Both the position numbers and the translations under genes were made by a program. A stretch of DNA of 64,000 bases, taken from assembly GCA_009801015.1 (NCBI GenBank), contig VHZZ01000671.1, forward strand, positions 124,361-188,360, read 5' to 3'. Positions 35,401-46,800 of the stretch are shown in pieces (position 1 is the first letter of the stretch; each line of letters starts with the position of its first letter). Under the pieces are notes generated by a model, which ran no database searches, was not told where the DNA came from, and worked only from the letters and a program-made list of their open reading frames with translations. This DNA is from Silene noctiflora. Lineage: Eukaryota; Streptophyta; Magnoliopsida; Caryophyllales; Caryophyllaceae.

Positions 35401-38400
35401 TAACTGTGTTTACTAGTAGATTATGAAATGTAAGGACTCAATTTGTTGCATCATGCATTACTTGCTTTTTGCTTGCCATTCTTATGTTAATGTTTTTTCT
35501 TTTTTGTGTTATTGAAAAAAATAATTTTCTAGATTTGGAGCCTTGCAACCGGAAGATTGTTACGAAATATAATATTTCCATCTGCTATTAATGCTATTGC
35601 ACTTGATGCTGGTGAATATGTTTTTTATGCTGGAGGAAGCGATGGCAAGATATACATAGCAGCACTCAGTGCTGTTTCCAAAAGTACTAGCGATTATGGG
35701 ATGCATATTGTCGGCTTGTTGGCTGATACAAGGTCTGTTAATTATACTCCGCGCGCCTATAATATGTTTTGCTGAAAGCATTCTTGTTACAAGCCCCCTT
35801 CTCTGTGCCACCCTCTGTCCCAGTAATCATTTGTGAGAGGAAACCTCTTCAAGTTAAGAGGTGTGTATCGACCCTTCTAGAAAAATGTTGCCAAGCTGAT
35901 CGAACTTACTTCAGTGAGCTGAAGGCTAATTTAGTTTGTATCTTGATGCTTGTTGTAATGGTTTATATACAAATCTTGTTTTAAGTCTGATACCCAAACA
36001 AGGATGTCAGGTTACATTTGCCTCCCAGTTAATGTCTATTCTAAGGTTAAAAGGTCCTATTTATACCATCTGTTATGGTTTATGTACAATTCTGTTTTTT
36101 TGAGCTCCATTTAAGTTTTTTATTCCCTTCTTTTTCTCCTTTTCTGTCAACAGTCGAGAGGTTACTTCTCTTGCGTCCGGTTATGATGGAATATCATTGG
36201 TTTCTGGATCAGCAGATGGCCGTGTTTGCATATGGGATACTAGAAATAAGAAAATTGTTCGCATGATTACACACGGCAAAGGTAATTTGACAAACCTCAT
36301 AAACTCTTCATAAATTGGTCTGAAATCTTATATTATGTGGAAGAATGCCAACTTGTGGTGTGTGTGTCATGGTGTTGCTTGTGGAAATGATAGTTTGCAG
36401 TACCTTAACATACATTTAATCTCTTGAGTGAACCCATCTCTTTTGTAAATTTATGTTTAGGATGGGTAAGTCAAAGATATGATCCTATAGATATTATGTG
36501 GTAATAAATTTTTGAGGCCATGAAAGTGTCACACCTAGTTATAAGTTTTTTGAACTTTTACTGTGTCAAATTTTCATGTCTTCACACTGGAAGCTTTATC
36601 AGACCACCATTCTGCAAGGTTAGCTGCATTTTTGAGTGGCAGCCCACACAGATCAAATTTCTAGTCTCCTTTAAAGTTATAGATTCTGACAAGTCTTCTG
36701 TAGAATTTAAGACATTACCTCAGTGCCTCAAAGGCTCTTGTAAATTGAGGAGTATGAGGTTCTGAGGTATGCACCTTTATCCAGACAACACTCCAGATGA
36801 CTGAAATTGAATAATGCATCGGCAATCACGTTGGATGACTGTTGTTTTAAAGCAGAACAAAAGAATGAGTCTTTTGCTCCATTAGAAATGGGAATAAAAT
36901 TTAAGCTTGCAAATGCGTAAATGTTTTTGTGGTTGGCTGCAGGTCCAGTTACCAGTGTGCTGGTCGTTAGATGTCCAGAGAGCACGCTGAAGTCACAAAA
37001 TGGGCGAAGTAATTCTCTGTTAATCCCTCCTCCTCTTGGAAAATATGAAAATTCAGGAGAGGAAATTCTGGGAACAAAAGTGCATCTTGAGAGCAGAGTT
37101 TCCTCTAACCCTGCAACTTCCTCTTACCTTATGGAAGATGTGATGAACAACCAAATCAAGCAATTTCAGGTCTGTGTTTCGGTTTCCCGTTGGGGAATCC
37201 TACTTCTATATGCATCTTCCCAAGTTCCATGTAGCAGTTTGCAAGACAGGACTCATGACTGATGAGTCTTGCAGAGATATTTGTAAAAAATAGAACACAC
37301 CAAATCGAAAAGTCTAGTGATCAAGCCCCACTAAAAACTATTTCCATGACAATCTATTACTCAAGTTTTAACGGGTGAGTGGAAATAATGAGTGAAAAAA
37401 AAAAAAAACTCAAGTTTAATGATGGCATTCTCTTACGGTGGAATTCCTTCAAAATGTTGCAATTAAGATTAGAGTTTTTTGTCAAACACTACCTATAATT
37501 TAGGCCACTTTGCGAAGAACTACCTAAAGTTTTATTTTTTTTGTGATACACTACCTAAGGTTGAGATTTTTTTTGTCAAACACTACGAAAATCACTATTC
37601 ACGCATGAAAAGTTCAAAATTAGCGATTTTAATATGACGATATCATAGTCATGGAGTTTATTTTGCTAAACTATACTAATGTTTAACCTCTCCTCTAAAT
37701 ATATAGGCTCCTATATCACTAGGATGAAGGTGATTATGGATGATGAGGTCGACGATAATTAAAGTTGTTTTGCGGAAAATAAGATGAAACTTAGTAACTT
37801 AGATTAAATATTAGTATAGTTTAGCAAAATAAACTCCAAAGCTATGATATCGGCAAGTTTAAATCGCTTATTTTCACATTTTTATGCTTGAATAATGATT
37901 TTGGTAGTGCTNGACAAACAAAATCTAAACTTTAGGTAGTGTTTCACAAAAAATAAAACTTTAGGTAGCTCTTCACAAAGTACCCTAAACTTTAGTCCGT
38001 GTTCAACAAAATACTCTTAAGATTACACACTTGTTAGTGCTTGGGTGTTTCACAAAAAATAAAACTTTAGGTAATTCTTCACAAAGTACCCTAAACTTTA
38101 GGCCGTGTTCAACAAAATACTCTTAAGATTACACACTTGTTAGTGCTTGGGCCTTCTGGCCCTCATCTCCATTGTATACTTGATGAGGACCAATTTATAA
38201 CCCCAACCTTGTTTATATTCCAGTTCAGTAGTATTTTTTGGTATCTAAATGTTGTTACGACAGAGACCAACTGGTCCATTGAGGAGGCTTTGAGATCAGC
38301 GAACAAATAATTTTTTGATGGGTAGGGGAAGATCCAAGAAAAACATGGATAATATGATTGAAAACGATTTAAGTTTCGTGAGACGGAAGAAAATATGACA

Positions 38401-38867
38401 TAGGAGAGGTGAATGTGCAAGGAATCAATCTGAAAATTATGAAATTTTTTTTTTTTTTTGTGCACGTTTTCCAATTTTCTTTGTACTCAATTTTTTCTAT
38501 AAATTATATTATTTTCATTTATTTATTTTACATTGGCTGTTTGAAATGGTGTTTACATTAGCCCGCCCAAATTGGTTTGGGGTTTAGGCTTTGTCTAGGC
38601 TGTTGTAGTAGTATTTAAATGTAGTCGAGGTGAGAGGGGAAAGTTAAGTGTTCATGGATTCATGGTTATTATTCTGACATTCTCTTTGTGGTTCAGCAAC
38701 AAGGTTCCGCGACTGCAGCAGAAATGGAAATCGAGCGACTTAAGCAGGAATGCAAAAGGTCCACGGAGATGGTTCACAAATGGAAGAAAATGTATGATGA
38801 CTTGCATCAGTTTTGTGTTAATGAGCTTGTTGATGATAGTCCAGTGACACATACAGACAATGTTTGA
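32496..38867 (+). CDS. RID3: WD40-repeat protein, RID3/IPI3 (WDR18) homologue, eight exons, 441 aa
   Basis: Exons are 32496-32699, 33577-33690, 33774-33907, 34043-34190, 35533-35732, 36154-36281, 36943-37169 and 38697-38867, together 442 codons with stop. WD-type strands are visible as 'GGIGCWDLQNGKEQL', 'GGGASGNIYVWEV', 'SGAEDGCVRVWSL', 'SASEDRTCKIWSLATGRLL', 'GGSDGKIYIAAL' and 'SGSADGRVCIWDT'. The C-terminus is a predicted coiled coil ('AAEMEIERLKQECKRS'). Sequence and length agree with Arabidopsis ROOT INITIATION DEFECTIVE 3, the plant IPI3/WDR18 homologue. That family works in nuclear pre-60S ribosome maturation, and RID3 is needed for meristem development. Introns 1 and 7 contain small transposable elements. 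The assignment is confident; function is by homology. Confidence 0.92.
33079..33302. mobile_element. Fold-back MITE in intron 1 of the WD40 gene
   Basis: The ends 'gtttggataacaaa' and 'tttgttatccaaac' are perfect inverted copies. The interior is purine-rich on the left ('gaaaggaaggggagggg') and pyrimidine-rich further right, so it folds back. No clear target duplication was found and the superfamily is not assigned. Confidence 0.65.
37472..38016. mobile_element. Mutator-like MITE in intron 7 of the WD40 gene, 545 bp
   Basis: The left end GAGTTTTTTGTCAAACAC and inverted right end GAGTATTTTGTTGAACAC match. Mirrored interior words 'ctacctaaagttttattttt' and 'ataaaactttaggtag' make long fold-back arms. 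'ttaagatta' flanks both ends (37463-37471 and 38017-38025), a 9-bp target duplication as in Mutator elements. It is non-coding. Confidence 0.85.
37945..38152. repeat. 106-bp tandem duplication across the MITE end
   Basis: The right end of the element plus its target duplication and flank ('ttaagattacacacttgtta' then 'gtgcttggg') occurs twice, 106 bases apart (target words at 38017 and 38123). The second copy differs at a few bases ('gtaattcttc' for 'gtagctcttc', 'aggccgtg' for 'agtccgtg'). The duplication therefore happened after insertion. Confidence 0.85.
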
Positions 38868-40173
38868 TTTCTGATTTATTTGACCGACTTTTTAGTAAGG
38901 TTTATAGTTTCGCAGGTTTTTACATCCTATATTGTACTCTGTAGATTATGGTAATGTGTAGAGGATCATAGGAAGCTCTTTGAGCCAATTTTTGCAATGA
39001 CATGTTAACCCTTGTCATAATGGTTGTTATTACTCCAAAATGTTTTGCTTATTCGACAAACTTCTTGAGAAATTGAATTCTCGTTTATTTGTGTGTGTGT
39101 TGAGTACTTGTACAAGTTGAAAATCCAGTGTTTTTATCTTTTTAGTTTGAATATACTCCTTGTGTTGTCGAAAATCGCTTCGACAATGGCATCATAGAGA
39201 ATTTTGGAGATACATTTCTCAGAAAACCGTCAACTTAAATTTGAGACTAATCATTCATACTTTTGATAATGTTGGAAGTATTTCCATTGTTCAAGTTTAT
39301 GTTTTATTCCAAGATCTTTAAACTTTTTGGCGCATAATATTGCCAGCAAGGTACAAACATTGTAGGAATGGTTTATTATCTATCCATCTATCAAAAAAAT
39401 TGGTTGAACCTTTAGTGTGTGTTTAGCCTAGCTTTTTAAAGTGTTTTTGGACTTAAAAACACTTTTTGGCTAAACACTTTTAAAAAATTAAGCTTTAGAA
39501 ACAAAAACTCATTTTTAACAATCTAGGCCAAACATACTCTTAATCTTAGTCAAAGTGTTTCTAAAAACCATGAACATAAATATTAACACATAAAGGTGTT
39601 GTTTGACCTTGATTATGTAATAGATTTATGTTTGGCCTAACTACTTTTTTGGATTTTTTTAGACACTAGAGTGAAAAGTAGTAGAAGTAGCAATTTGATA
39701 CGTCTACTTTTGGGGTTACTTATCAGCTTTTGACTTTTTAAACACACTTTTAATCCTTCTTAATTTCTTGTGTTTGGCCTAATTTCTGTTTTTTCAATTC
39801 CAAAAACACTTTAAAATTAGGCTAAACACCACCAAAATTACCGTATAATTACAGAGTATAATTATTTTTGTTTTGTGCAAAGGGAGCCAGTCAATTAGGG
39901 TTAGGATTCAAGTGACGAGTACCACCTAATCATGGAGTATACTGAGTCGGAGCTTCGCCGCCTCACAGTCACCGGTATTGACTATTGACCCCGTATCATT
40001 TGACCTTATTAATTATGTGGTTGTACTTGTCCATAATTTTCAAGCCCCGTTAGTAAAACACAAACAACAAAAACTCAACTAAAATACACAAAATCAAACG
40101 AACCAAAAATAAAGAGCAGATACAACAACATCATCAGATACCAAAAATCAATCCCAGAATATATAAGTTGAAG
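38868..40173. other. 3' UTR of the WD40 gene, intergenic DNA and NFU promoter
   Basis: No further gene is seen. The first few hundred bases form the WD40 3' UTR. A fold-back element fills 39412-39835. At 39934-39990 'atggagtatactgagtcgga' begins a short stretch that resembles the start of a coding exon ('MEYTESELRRLTVTG') but leads nowhere recognisable. Confidence 0.4.
39412..39835. mobile_element. Fold-back non-autonomous element (about 0.42 kb)
   Basis: The left end 'tagtgtgtgtttagcctagc' followed by 'tttttaaagtgttt' is mirrored by the right end, whose complement reads 'ggtggtgtttagcctaattt' then 'taaagtgttt'. Interior words 'ggctaaacac', 'gtttggcctaa' and 'aaaaacactttt' recur in both orientations. 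Target duplication not resolved; superfamily uncertain (hAT-like). Confidence 0.65.
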
Positions 40174-43073
40174 ATGTTGAGCTCTTCTTCATCCTACTAT
40201 TGCTCTAGTAGGACCCACTTTACGCCCGCCATTGAACCTCCTTCTTCTTCTCCTTCTTCTTCACTTCGTTTTCCTCTTCATTTCAAGGTTCCCCTTTTAT
40301 TTTTCTTATGCTATTTTATTTAATTTAATTACATATTTATATATTTATGGTCATCATTTTTCTGGGTTTGTATTATGAATTATGATGTTTGAGTTAATGG
40401 GTTGTTTTTATTTTTGTAGAATTCATTGTTGTTTGATTCTCCAAGTTGTATCTTTCGAGGGTTTAATCTATCGCGGCGTTCTCATCGGATTTCTCTTCAT
40501 TCCTCAACCTTTTCATCGCTTTCGGGCAGCCGAAAGCGAGGTGAGTCTTGATTTATTCCCTTTTGATTAATTTCTGTTGTCTTAGTGAATCTATTAGAAC
40601 TATTAAAGTTGGTTTGTGTTAATTTGTTGTTTACATTTCAAATGGCGCCAAAGACTCGTTCTTACTTAGGTTACGGATTATGATGGAATAAAGCAAAATG
40701 ATTTATTAAACTCGTTCAGGAAGCCATCATTTAATTTAATTTTCACATTGGGTCATTCGAAAACTGCATTTATGTGTTGCTAATAGAGGAGGTAAGAGTA
40801 CATACATCAAACCCTACCCTCCAATTTGCTACTGGTTGCGCTTCTTTTCATTGTGAAGTTGCGTTCATTCAATGAAATTTTCATATTGGGTCATTCTGAA
40901 ACATCTTCTTTGTGTTGCTGATATAGGGGTAAGGCTGCATACATCTGACCCCTATCGCCAAATGAGAGGTTTTGTGAATGATTTGGGTCTCAGTTAGCGA
41001 AATTGCCATTGTATTTGCCCGTTTTACAGGTGTGAATTAGTAGAGTGTCTTTCGGTTTCGTGCACTGGTTTCATGTTTATTTCTTGTTGTGTTATGATGC
41101 GTTGATGCATGTATTATTGTGATGTCTTATAATATCTGGCAAGGCATGTGATATCGAGTAAGCTTGAAGCAAATGAGGAAAGCTCATGCGAAATTCAGTG
41201 TATGGATTCTGCGGGTTTATATAAACTTTCATTTAAGACTTTAAGCTACGATTCCAAGGGTGATCTGCGCAAATGACACTACTAGGTTACAGAATCTGTT
41301 TCGTATTAAATAGTTACTCAGTTTGAAGAGAGGGTTTTATACCTAGGTTTCAAATCCTAGAAACGTGCTGGATAAATGAGATCATACAATGGAGAAGTAG
41401 GAATGGATGAATGAGATTAAGGATCAGCGAGTTAAATAAGTGAAGAAAAATAGGGAAATAGAGATCAGGTGAAACCGTATAATCAAACCTGTATCAATAC
41501 TAAGTAGGATTTCACTTGGATAGTAACTTAATAAGATATTAGTCATATTATGTGTGAGAGCACACTAACTCCAACTAGAAGTTTCATCCAACGACAAGAT
41601 ATCCAACTGCTTGGGATTATTTTTTGGGAAAGGTCTTGTTTATTAGTTTCACTTCGTTCTAGGTTGGTGGTTTGTTTATGGGGATCCCTACGTTCTTCCT
41701 ACTTGTGGATACTTTTTGCATTCTTCAAGTTTACAGTCTTTTTAATCAAACTTTCTTTGTTTTATATACGGAGTATAAGATATTCTTATAAAGAAATTGT
41801 AGAGATAAAACCTTGCTTCTTTTAATGGTATTTCACTTTTAGGGTAATCACCCGTGGCGTAGCCAGAAAATTTGATTAGTGGGGTCTTAACGTAAATTTA
41901 AGAATCACCCGTAAAATAAGGGGTCTTATGTAGTAAAAATTCAGTACAATTGTACATATGCGGGCATACGATACGGTAATTCAACAAAAATCTGTGGGTC
42001 TCAAGACCCCATTGCTCATAAGGTGGCTACGCCACTGGTAATCACACCTGAAATCATTGACACTTGTTACCCTGTTTTGAAGAACTTTATAGTGTTTAAT
42101 TATTATCTGATTCAGAAAATTATATTGATGTGCGATATTTGGTTGCTCCCTTGTTTACTTTTGTTTATAATTGAATTATTTTACAAGGATTCTGATGCAT
42201 CTTCCCTCTGCAGTGGTTAAAGCAGTTGCTGGGCCACAATCAGCTCTGGAGCTACCCCTGACTGCTGAAAATATTGAGACTGTGCTAGATGAAGTCCGAC
42301 CATATCTTATGGCAGATGGTGGTAATGTGGCTCTTCATGAGATTGATGGCAATATTGTTCGGCTGAAGTTACAAGGAGCATGTGGATCTTGTCCGAGTTC
42401 TGTGACAACTATGAAACTGGGTATTGAACGCCGTCTTATGGAAAAGATTCCTGAGGTAGTTGCAGTTGAAGCAGTGCCTGATGAGGAAACTGGTCTCGAG
42501 TTGAACGATGAAAATGTAGAGAAGGTAAGTTTCCGAGTTATTTCTCATTGAGTTTTTCGAGTTGAAATAGGTTTCTGTTGAATATTGCATCCTGAGTTAA
42601 AAATGCTACTTTGTAGAGCAGTTAAAAGTATAAAAGAACTAAACAAATGCTTGACTTGGTTGCCATAAGCTATTGTATGTTGGTGACGCTCTTTTCTTGT
42701 TCGTCTAAGTTAGCCGTGATGCATCTTTAAGACAAATTGTTTGCCCAATCCTCTCTCAACGTTGTTTTTAATCGATTTAATTAGCATTTACAGAGATTGT
42801 CATGTTTGTATAGTTCAACTTGTAGTCTGTTTGACAGTGTCTAGAAACATTATTTGTTGACGAACCCTGATATTTCTTCAGGTTCTTGAAGAAATCAGGC
42901 CGTACCTTATAGGAGCTGCTGGCGGAGGTTTGGAGCTTGTTTCAATTGAAGATCCAATTGTAAAAGTCAGAATCATGGGGCCCGCTGCAGGTGTGATGAC
43001 TGTTCGAGTAGCTGTGACTCAAAAATTACGCGAAAAAATTCCTGCCATCGCAGCCGTCCAACTCTTATCTTGA
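40174..43073 (+). CDS. NFU2: Plastid NFU iron-sulfur scaffold protein, four exons, 245 aa
   Basis: Exons are 40174-40287, 40420-40540, 42214-42524 and 42882-43073 (738 bases). The first two encode a serine/arginine-rich chloroplast transit peptide ('[20 protein letters not shown]'). The NifU C-terminal domain follows with '[19 protein letters not shown]' and the cluster-binding 'GACGSCPSS' (CxxC). A second, degenerate NifU-like domain in exon 4 has '[13 protein letters not shown]' in place of the cysteine motif, the layout of plastid NFU1/2/3. These proteins pass [4Fe-4S] and [2Fe-2S] clusters to stromal targets including photosystem I. Overall sequence is closest to NFU2, but NFU1/NFU3 cannot be excluded. 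Intron 2 (1.67 kb) contains a MITE. Confidence 0.92.
41852..42036. mobile_element. Mutator-like MITE in NFU intron 2, 185 bp
   Basis: The left end CCGTGGCGTAGCCAG and inverted right end AGTGGCGTAGCCACC are near-identical. 'ggtaatcac' flanks both sides (41843-41851 and 42037-42045) as a perfect 9-bp target duplication, which favours a Mutator-type origin. It is non-coding. Confidence 0.88.
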
Positions 43074-43808
43074 AGCTTTTTGGGTTTGCGCCTGTAAAGA
43101 GTTTCTAACAGTGAAATGTGTACTTTGTATAGTTTTGAGTCTTAGAATTTACAATTTGGTATTGTACGCCATGATTGAATTTCCCCAATAAATTCTTTAC
43201 TGTATAGGCTCATATTTCTCTGTACCATTATCGGTTCTGACTCGCCACTAAGAGAAAAGTTCAAGTGCAGAGCTGTACTGAACGGTAAAAGGAATTTAGC
43301 CAAGTTTTCCATTACTGTCCAATTTTAAACGTCTACCAGGTTTTCTGCTCAAAGAATGACAATTTAGATTGGAACTTGAAAGTTGCTAGATTTAATACCA
43401 TGGCTTAAAGATACTGTTCGGAACGCCTCAGCTTCGAAAATTAGAGGTGAAAATGAATAGTAAAAGAAATTGTCAATTGGGCACGTTTTTATTTATGTTC
43501 ATAACAAGTAAACAAAATACTTGAGAACAGCAAGTATTACAGAAATTACACTTGTGTAACAAAATCATTATTCGTTACGTATACTAAAAAATTGTAAAAA
43601 TATTCTTGTAGAACACAGCAGTATTACAGGGATTACAGTTCAACAAAATCACTATTTGTAACGTGATACTATAAAACTGTCGAATATTCCTTAACCGAAA
43701 CCTCCAGGACAAAGCTGCAAAACCAGCTAATTCATTTTCGCCGTAAATATACTCTGTAGTAGTAGAGCTCGCAGTAGAGCATTGAGAAAACTCGAACACC
43801 ACATCACA
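43074..43808. other. Convergent 3' ends of NFU and HISN1
   Basis: The NFU 3' UTR starts here, with an AATAAA polyadenylation signal at 43187-43192. The HISN1 3' UTR approaches from the other side. A short imperfect duplication is present: 'aacaagtaaacaaaatactt' through 'cacttgtgtaacaaaatcat' resembles 'tattacagggattacagttc' through 'aacaaaatcactatt'. No gene is seen. Confidence 0.5.
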
Positions 43809-46800
43809 TTAGAGGCCAAGTTTGGCAAGTAACTGGCTCCATCTTGGAGTCTCCTCATCAAATATATAGGTCAGTGGAGAAACAAGGACTCCGCTCCCGC
43901 CAATCTGTACCAAACAACAGTCACCTCAATCATTCTCAAAAATTGATTACCCGCAAGAGGCTGTGAACTGGACAGAACCTTAAAGGGGATTCTACGCTAA
44001 GAGGATCCCTTGGAATTGAGGTAAGTATTACCGGTGGCGTCTTCATTATAATCTATCTATATTCTATAGGGCTCTAGAGAAAGACTCGCAGAAATACCCT
44101 AAATACAAAATCCCATAACACAGCTAATTGGACTCCAGCATACTCGATAAATATGGGTGATTTTGGAAAAAATGGGCATAATCAGACTGTTAAAATAAAG
44201 TTCATCCACACTGACCACACACCCTATATGGCATGCCTAAGCAACCTAAATCGGCTGCTCAACTACACACAAGCTAAAGAGACTTCCAAAACCAGTTGAA
44301 CTTGAATTAGTAATCCGCAAACTGGGATTATGACGGAATAATTGTTCTGCTTATTTTTATTGTGAAGTTCAGTCAAATGTAATTTCACATGTACGGGTCT
44401 TTTCAAAACATTATCCCTGCGTTATTAGCAAAAGCGGTAAGGTTGTGTACATCCGACACCTCTTACCCCGCTATTGCGAGAGTTGTTTGAGGCATCGGGG
44501 TAATATTGTTGTCATTGCAATTTTCCAGTAAACAAGCACCGTCCAACGAATTGAACAAATTTGTAGATCCGTAACACAAGCAAGAAAGGACGGCCAGGTT
44601 TATCTTATGTAAACCACAACTATTTTCAGCACCTTTGCCAAGGATGTTCAGAAGCTGAATATATTTCTAGGGATAATTGACAACATAATCTTGACTAAAA
44701 ATGACCCTCTAACAATAAAATCACAATCTCCCAAGGCATCTTTTATCATTTCCCATGTCACAAATTCCCATGCCTTATACTTATTAGATAAAACATAAAG
44801 AATACCATTCACGTTTGGTTGTAGATCAATGATCTGAAAGCCAAACAATATACAATGATGAACTGGAGAAAAGACTTACCGCTCTTAGTTGCTGAACAGA
44901 CTTATATAGATCCTTTTTCGGTACACATATAACGATGGCAAAATAATCAGGTGACGGCTTTCCACCTCTTTTGCTGAAAACAGGACTGACAGTGGGACCC
45001 TACAAAAATCACGGAGAGCAATGAGAAGGCTGTTATACTCTCAGAGTCTCAGCTACTTCTACAACGGGTGGATGCTAGACTTAAAATGTTAGGTTAAAAT
45101 TATCATTCAAACTGTTCCCTTGGGTCTTACCCCTGCCTAAGCCAGAGCCTCAATCAAGATATCAGGTTAAACTATCCTCTGAAGACTACATTGAGAAATC
45201 ATAAAACAAGACTCCGTCAAGGCAAAAACATTACCTGCAGTCCAGATAAAGATGACTGGCTAAGTATTCGTTCTGCAACTTCCTCGGCGCTACTGCCTCT
45301 CATGTTTGCAGTAACCTAACATGAAATTATGAAGATAAAGAAACGACAAGAATAATCATCAAATTCACGGTTAATGCAGTTAGTTGCATACCGTAAACTG
45401 ACCCATTGCCCTCAGGTGTGCCTCTAATCTTTCTAATATCTCGTGGGTAGTGTCCAAAACACCGCTGCGAGCGATCAAAGATTTCCTGCTTGCAACAAGC
45501 ACAGCCTGAACATTTTATAAGCAAGATTTCAAGTAGGAACTTTATACTTGGCGAAAAAATGTATATTATTGTTGATCAGTGGGAGTAGTACTAAGTTAGT
45601 CATGGGACATAAGATGTACCTGGCTCTGCAGCACAACTCCACCATCAATTTCTTTCAAGTTGTTCTCTTTCAGAGTTATCCCGCTACTTACAAGGTCCAA
45701 TATTGCATCTGCTATTCCCATCTGATTGCCAAAGAGATATATTAGTGGTATGCAAATACAAAAAGAATTGCGAAGCAACAACCAGCAATTTTATGATTTG
45801 ATATATTCTTTAATAGCACAACTCAGAAATTTCAGCCCCAAGCCCCCAACCATATTTTGAATCAGTTGGATAGATAGCCTCTCATATTCATCATTCAAAG
45901 GGTTTACAAAAATGATATTGACCACAACCGCAACAATATAAACGATGCAATGCTCTTCACGACTCAGCACAGATTATGTAGGATTCAGGTCTGTCTCTGA
46001 AAACTGGGGAGCTTTGGTACATGCAGTCATTTTCATCTTTCAAAAAAGAGTTGTGATCTTTTCTCCAAGCTAACACGCAGTACGAAGTTGGTTACAGACA
46101 TCAAAATATAGCACTGGAAGAAAATATGCAAGACCACGTTCACATCACAGACCATTTTATCATCCAAGGAAATATCTTTCACAATTTATTTAAAATAATG
46201 TCAGCATATAGATGGCAAACTACTTCATGCCAGAGTTTGTGCATAGATAAAATCTAGAGTATTGCCTTAAAGACATAGACAACCGTTTCGCAGCTTATAG
46301 TTACACAAAATGTTTATTTCTTTTCTGATAAGTAAAATATAATATTAATTAAGGGGTGACAAGGAGGGGACGCCCAAGTACAAAAACAGATGATAAGAGG
46401 TGATACCCATGGTGACCCATCTAAAAAATGTACCACGGGGTGATGTCTTTATATATAAAGACACCATAGAGGTGACGCCCATATACAAGAAACACCCTGG
46501 ATGTTATGCTTATATACAAAATGAGAGCAATAATTATGCTCTCAAGCTAAAGTGGGTAGTGGATTATCTGATCTACAAAAAGAAGAAACGACAAGTTCCG
46601 ACTTATGTGAAACATATAGCTGCAAATATATGATAGCTCCGAAAAATCTTACAGCAGGTGCTGCTTCTAGAGCTCCATCAGCAGTTGAAAAAGTAACATG
46701 CTTCAGCCCATTATCTTTCATGAATTTGGGACCCAGCTGCGAAATGCCACAAAAATTTAAATTTATAATATTTGAAAGCTATTCAATCAACACTCTAGCT

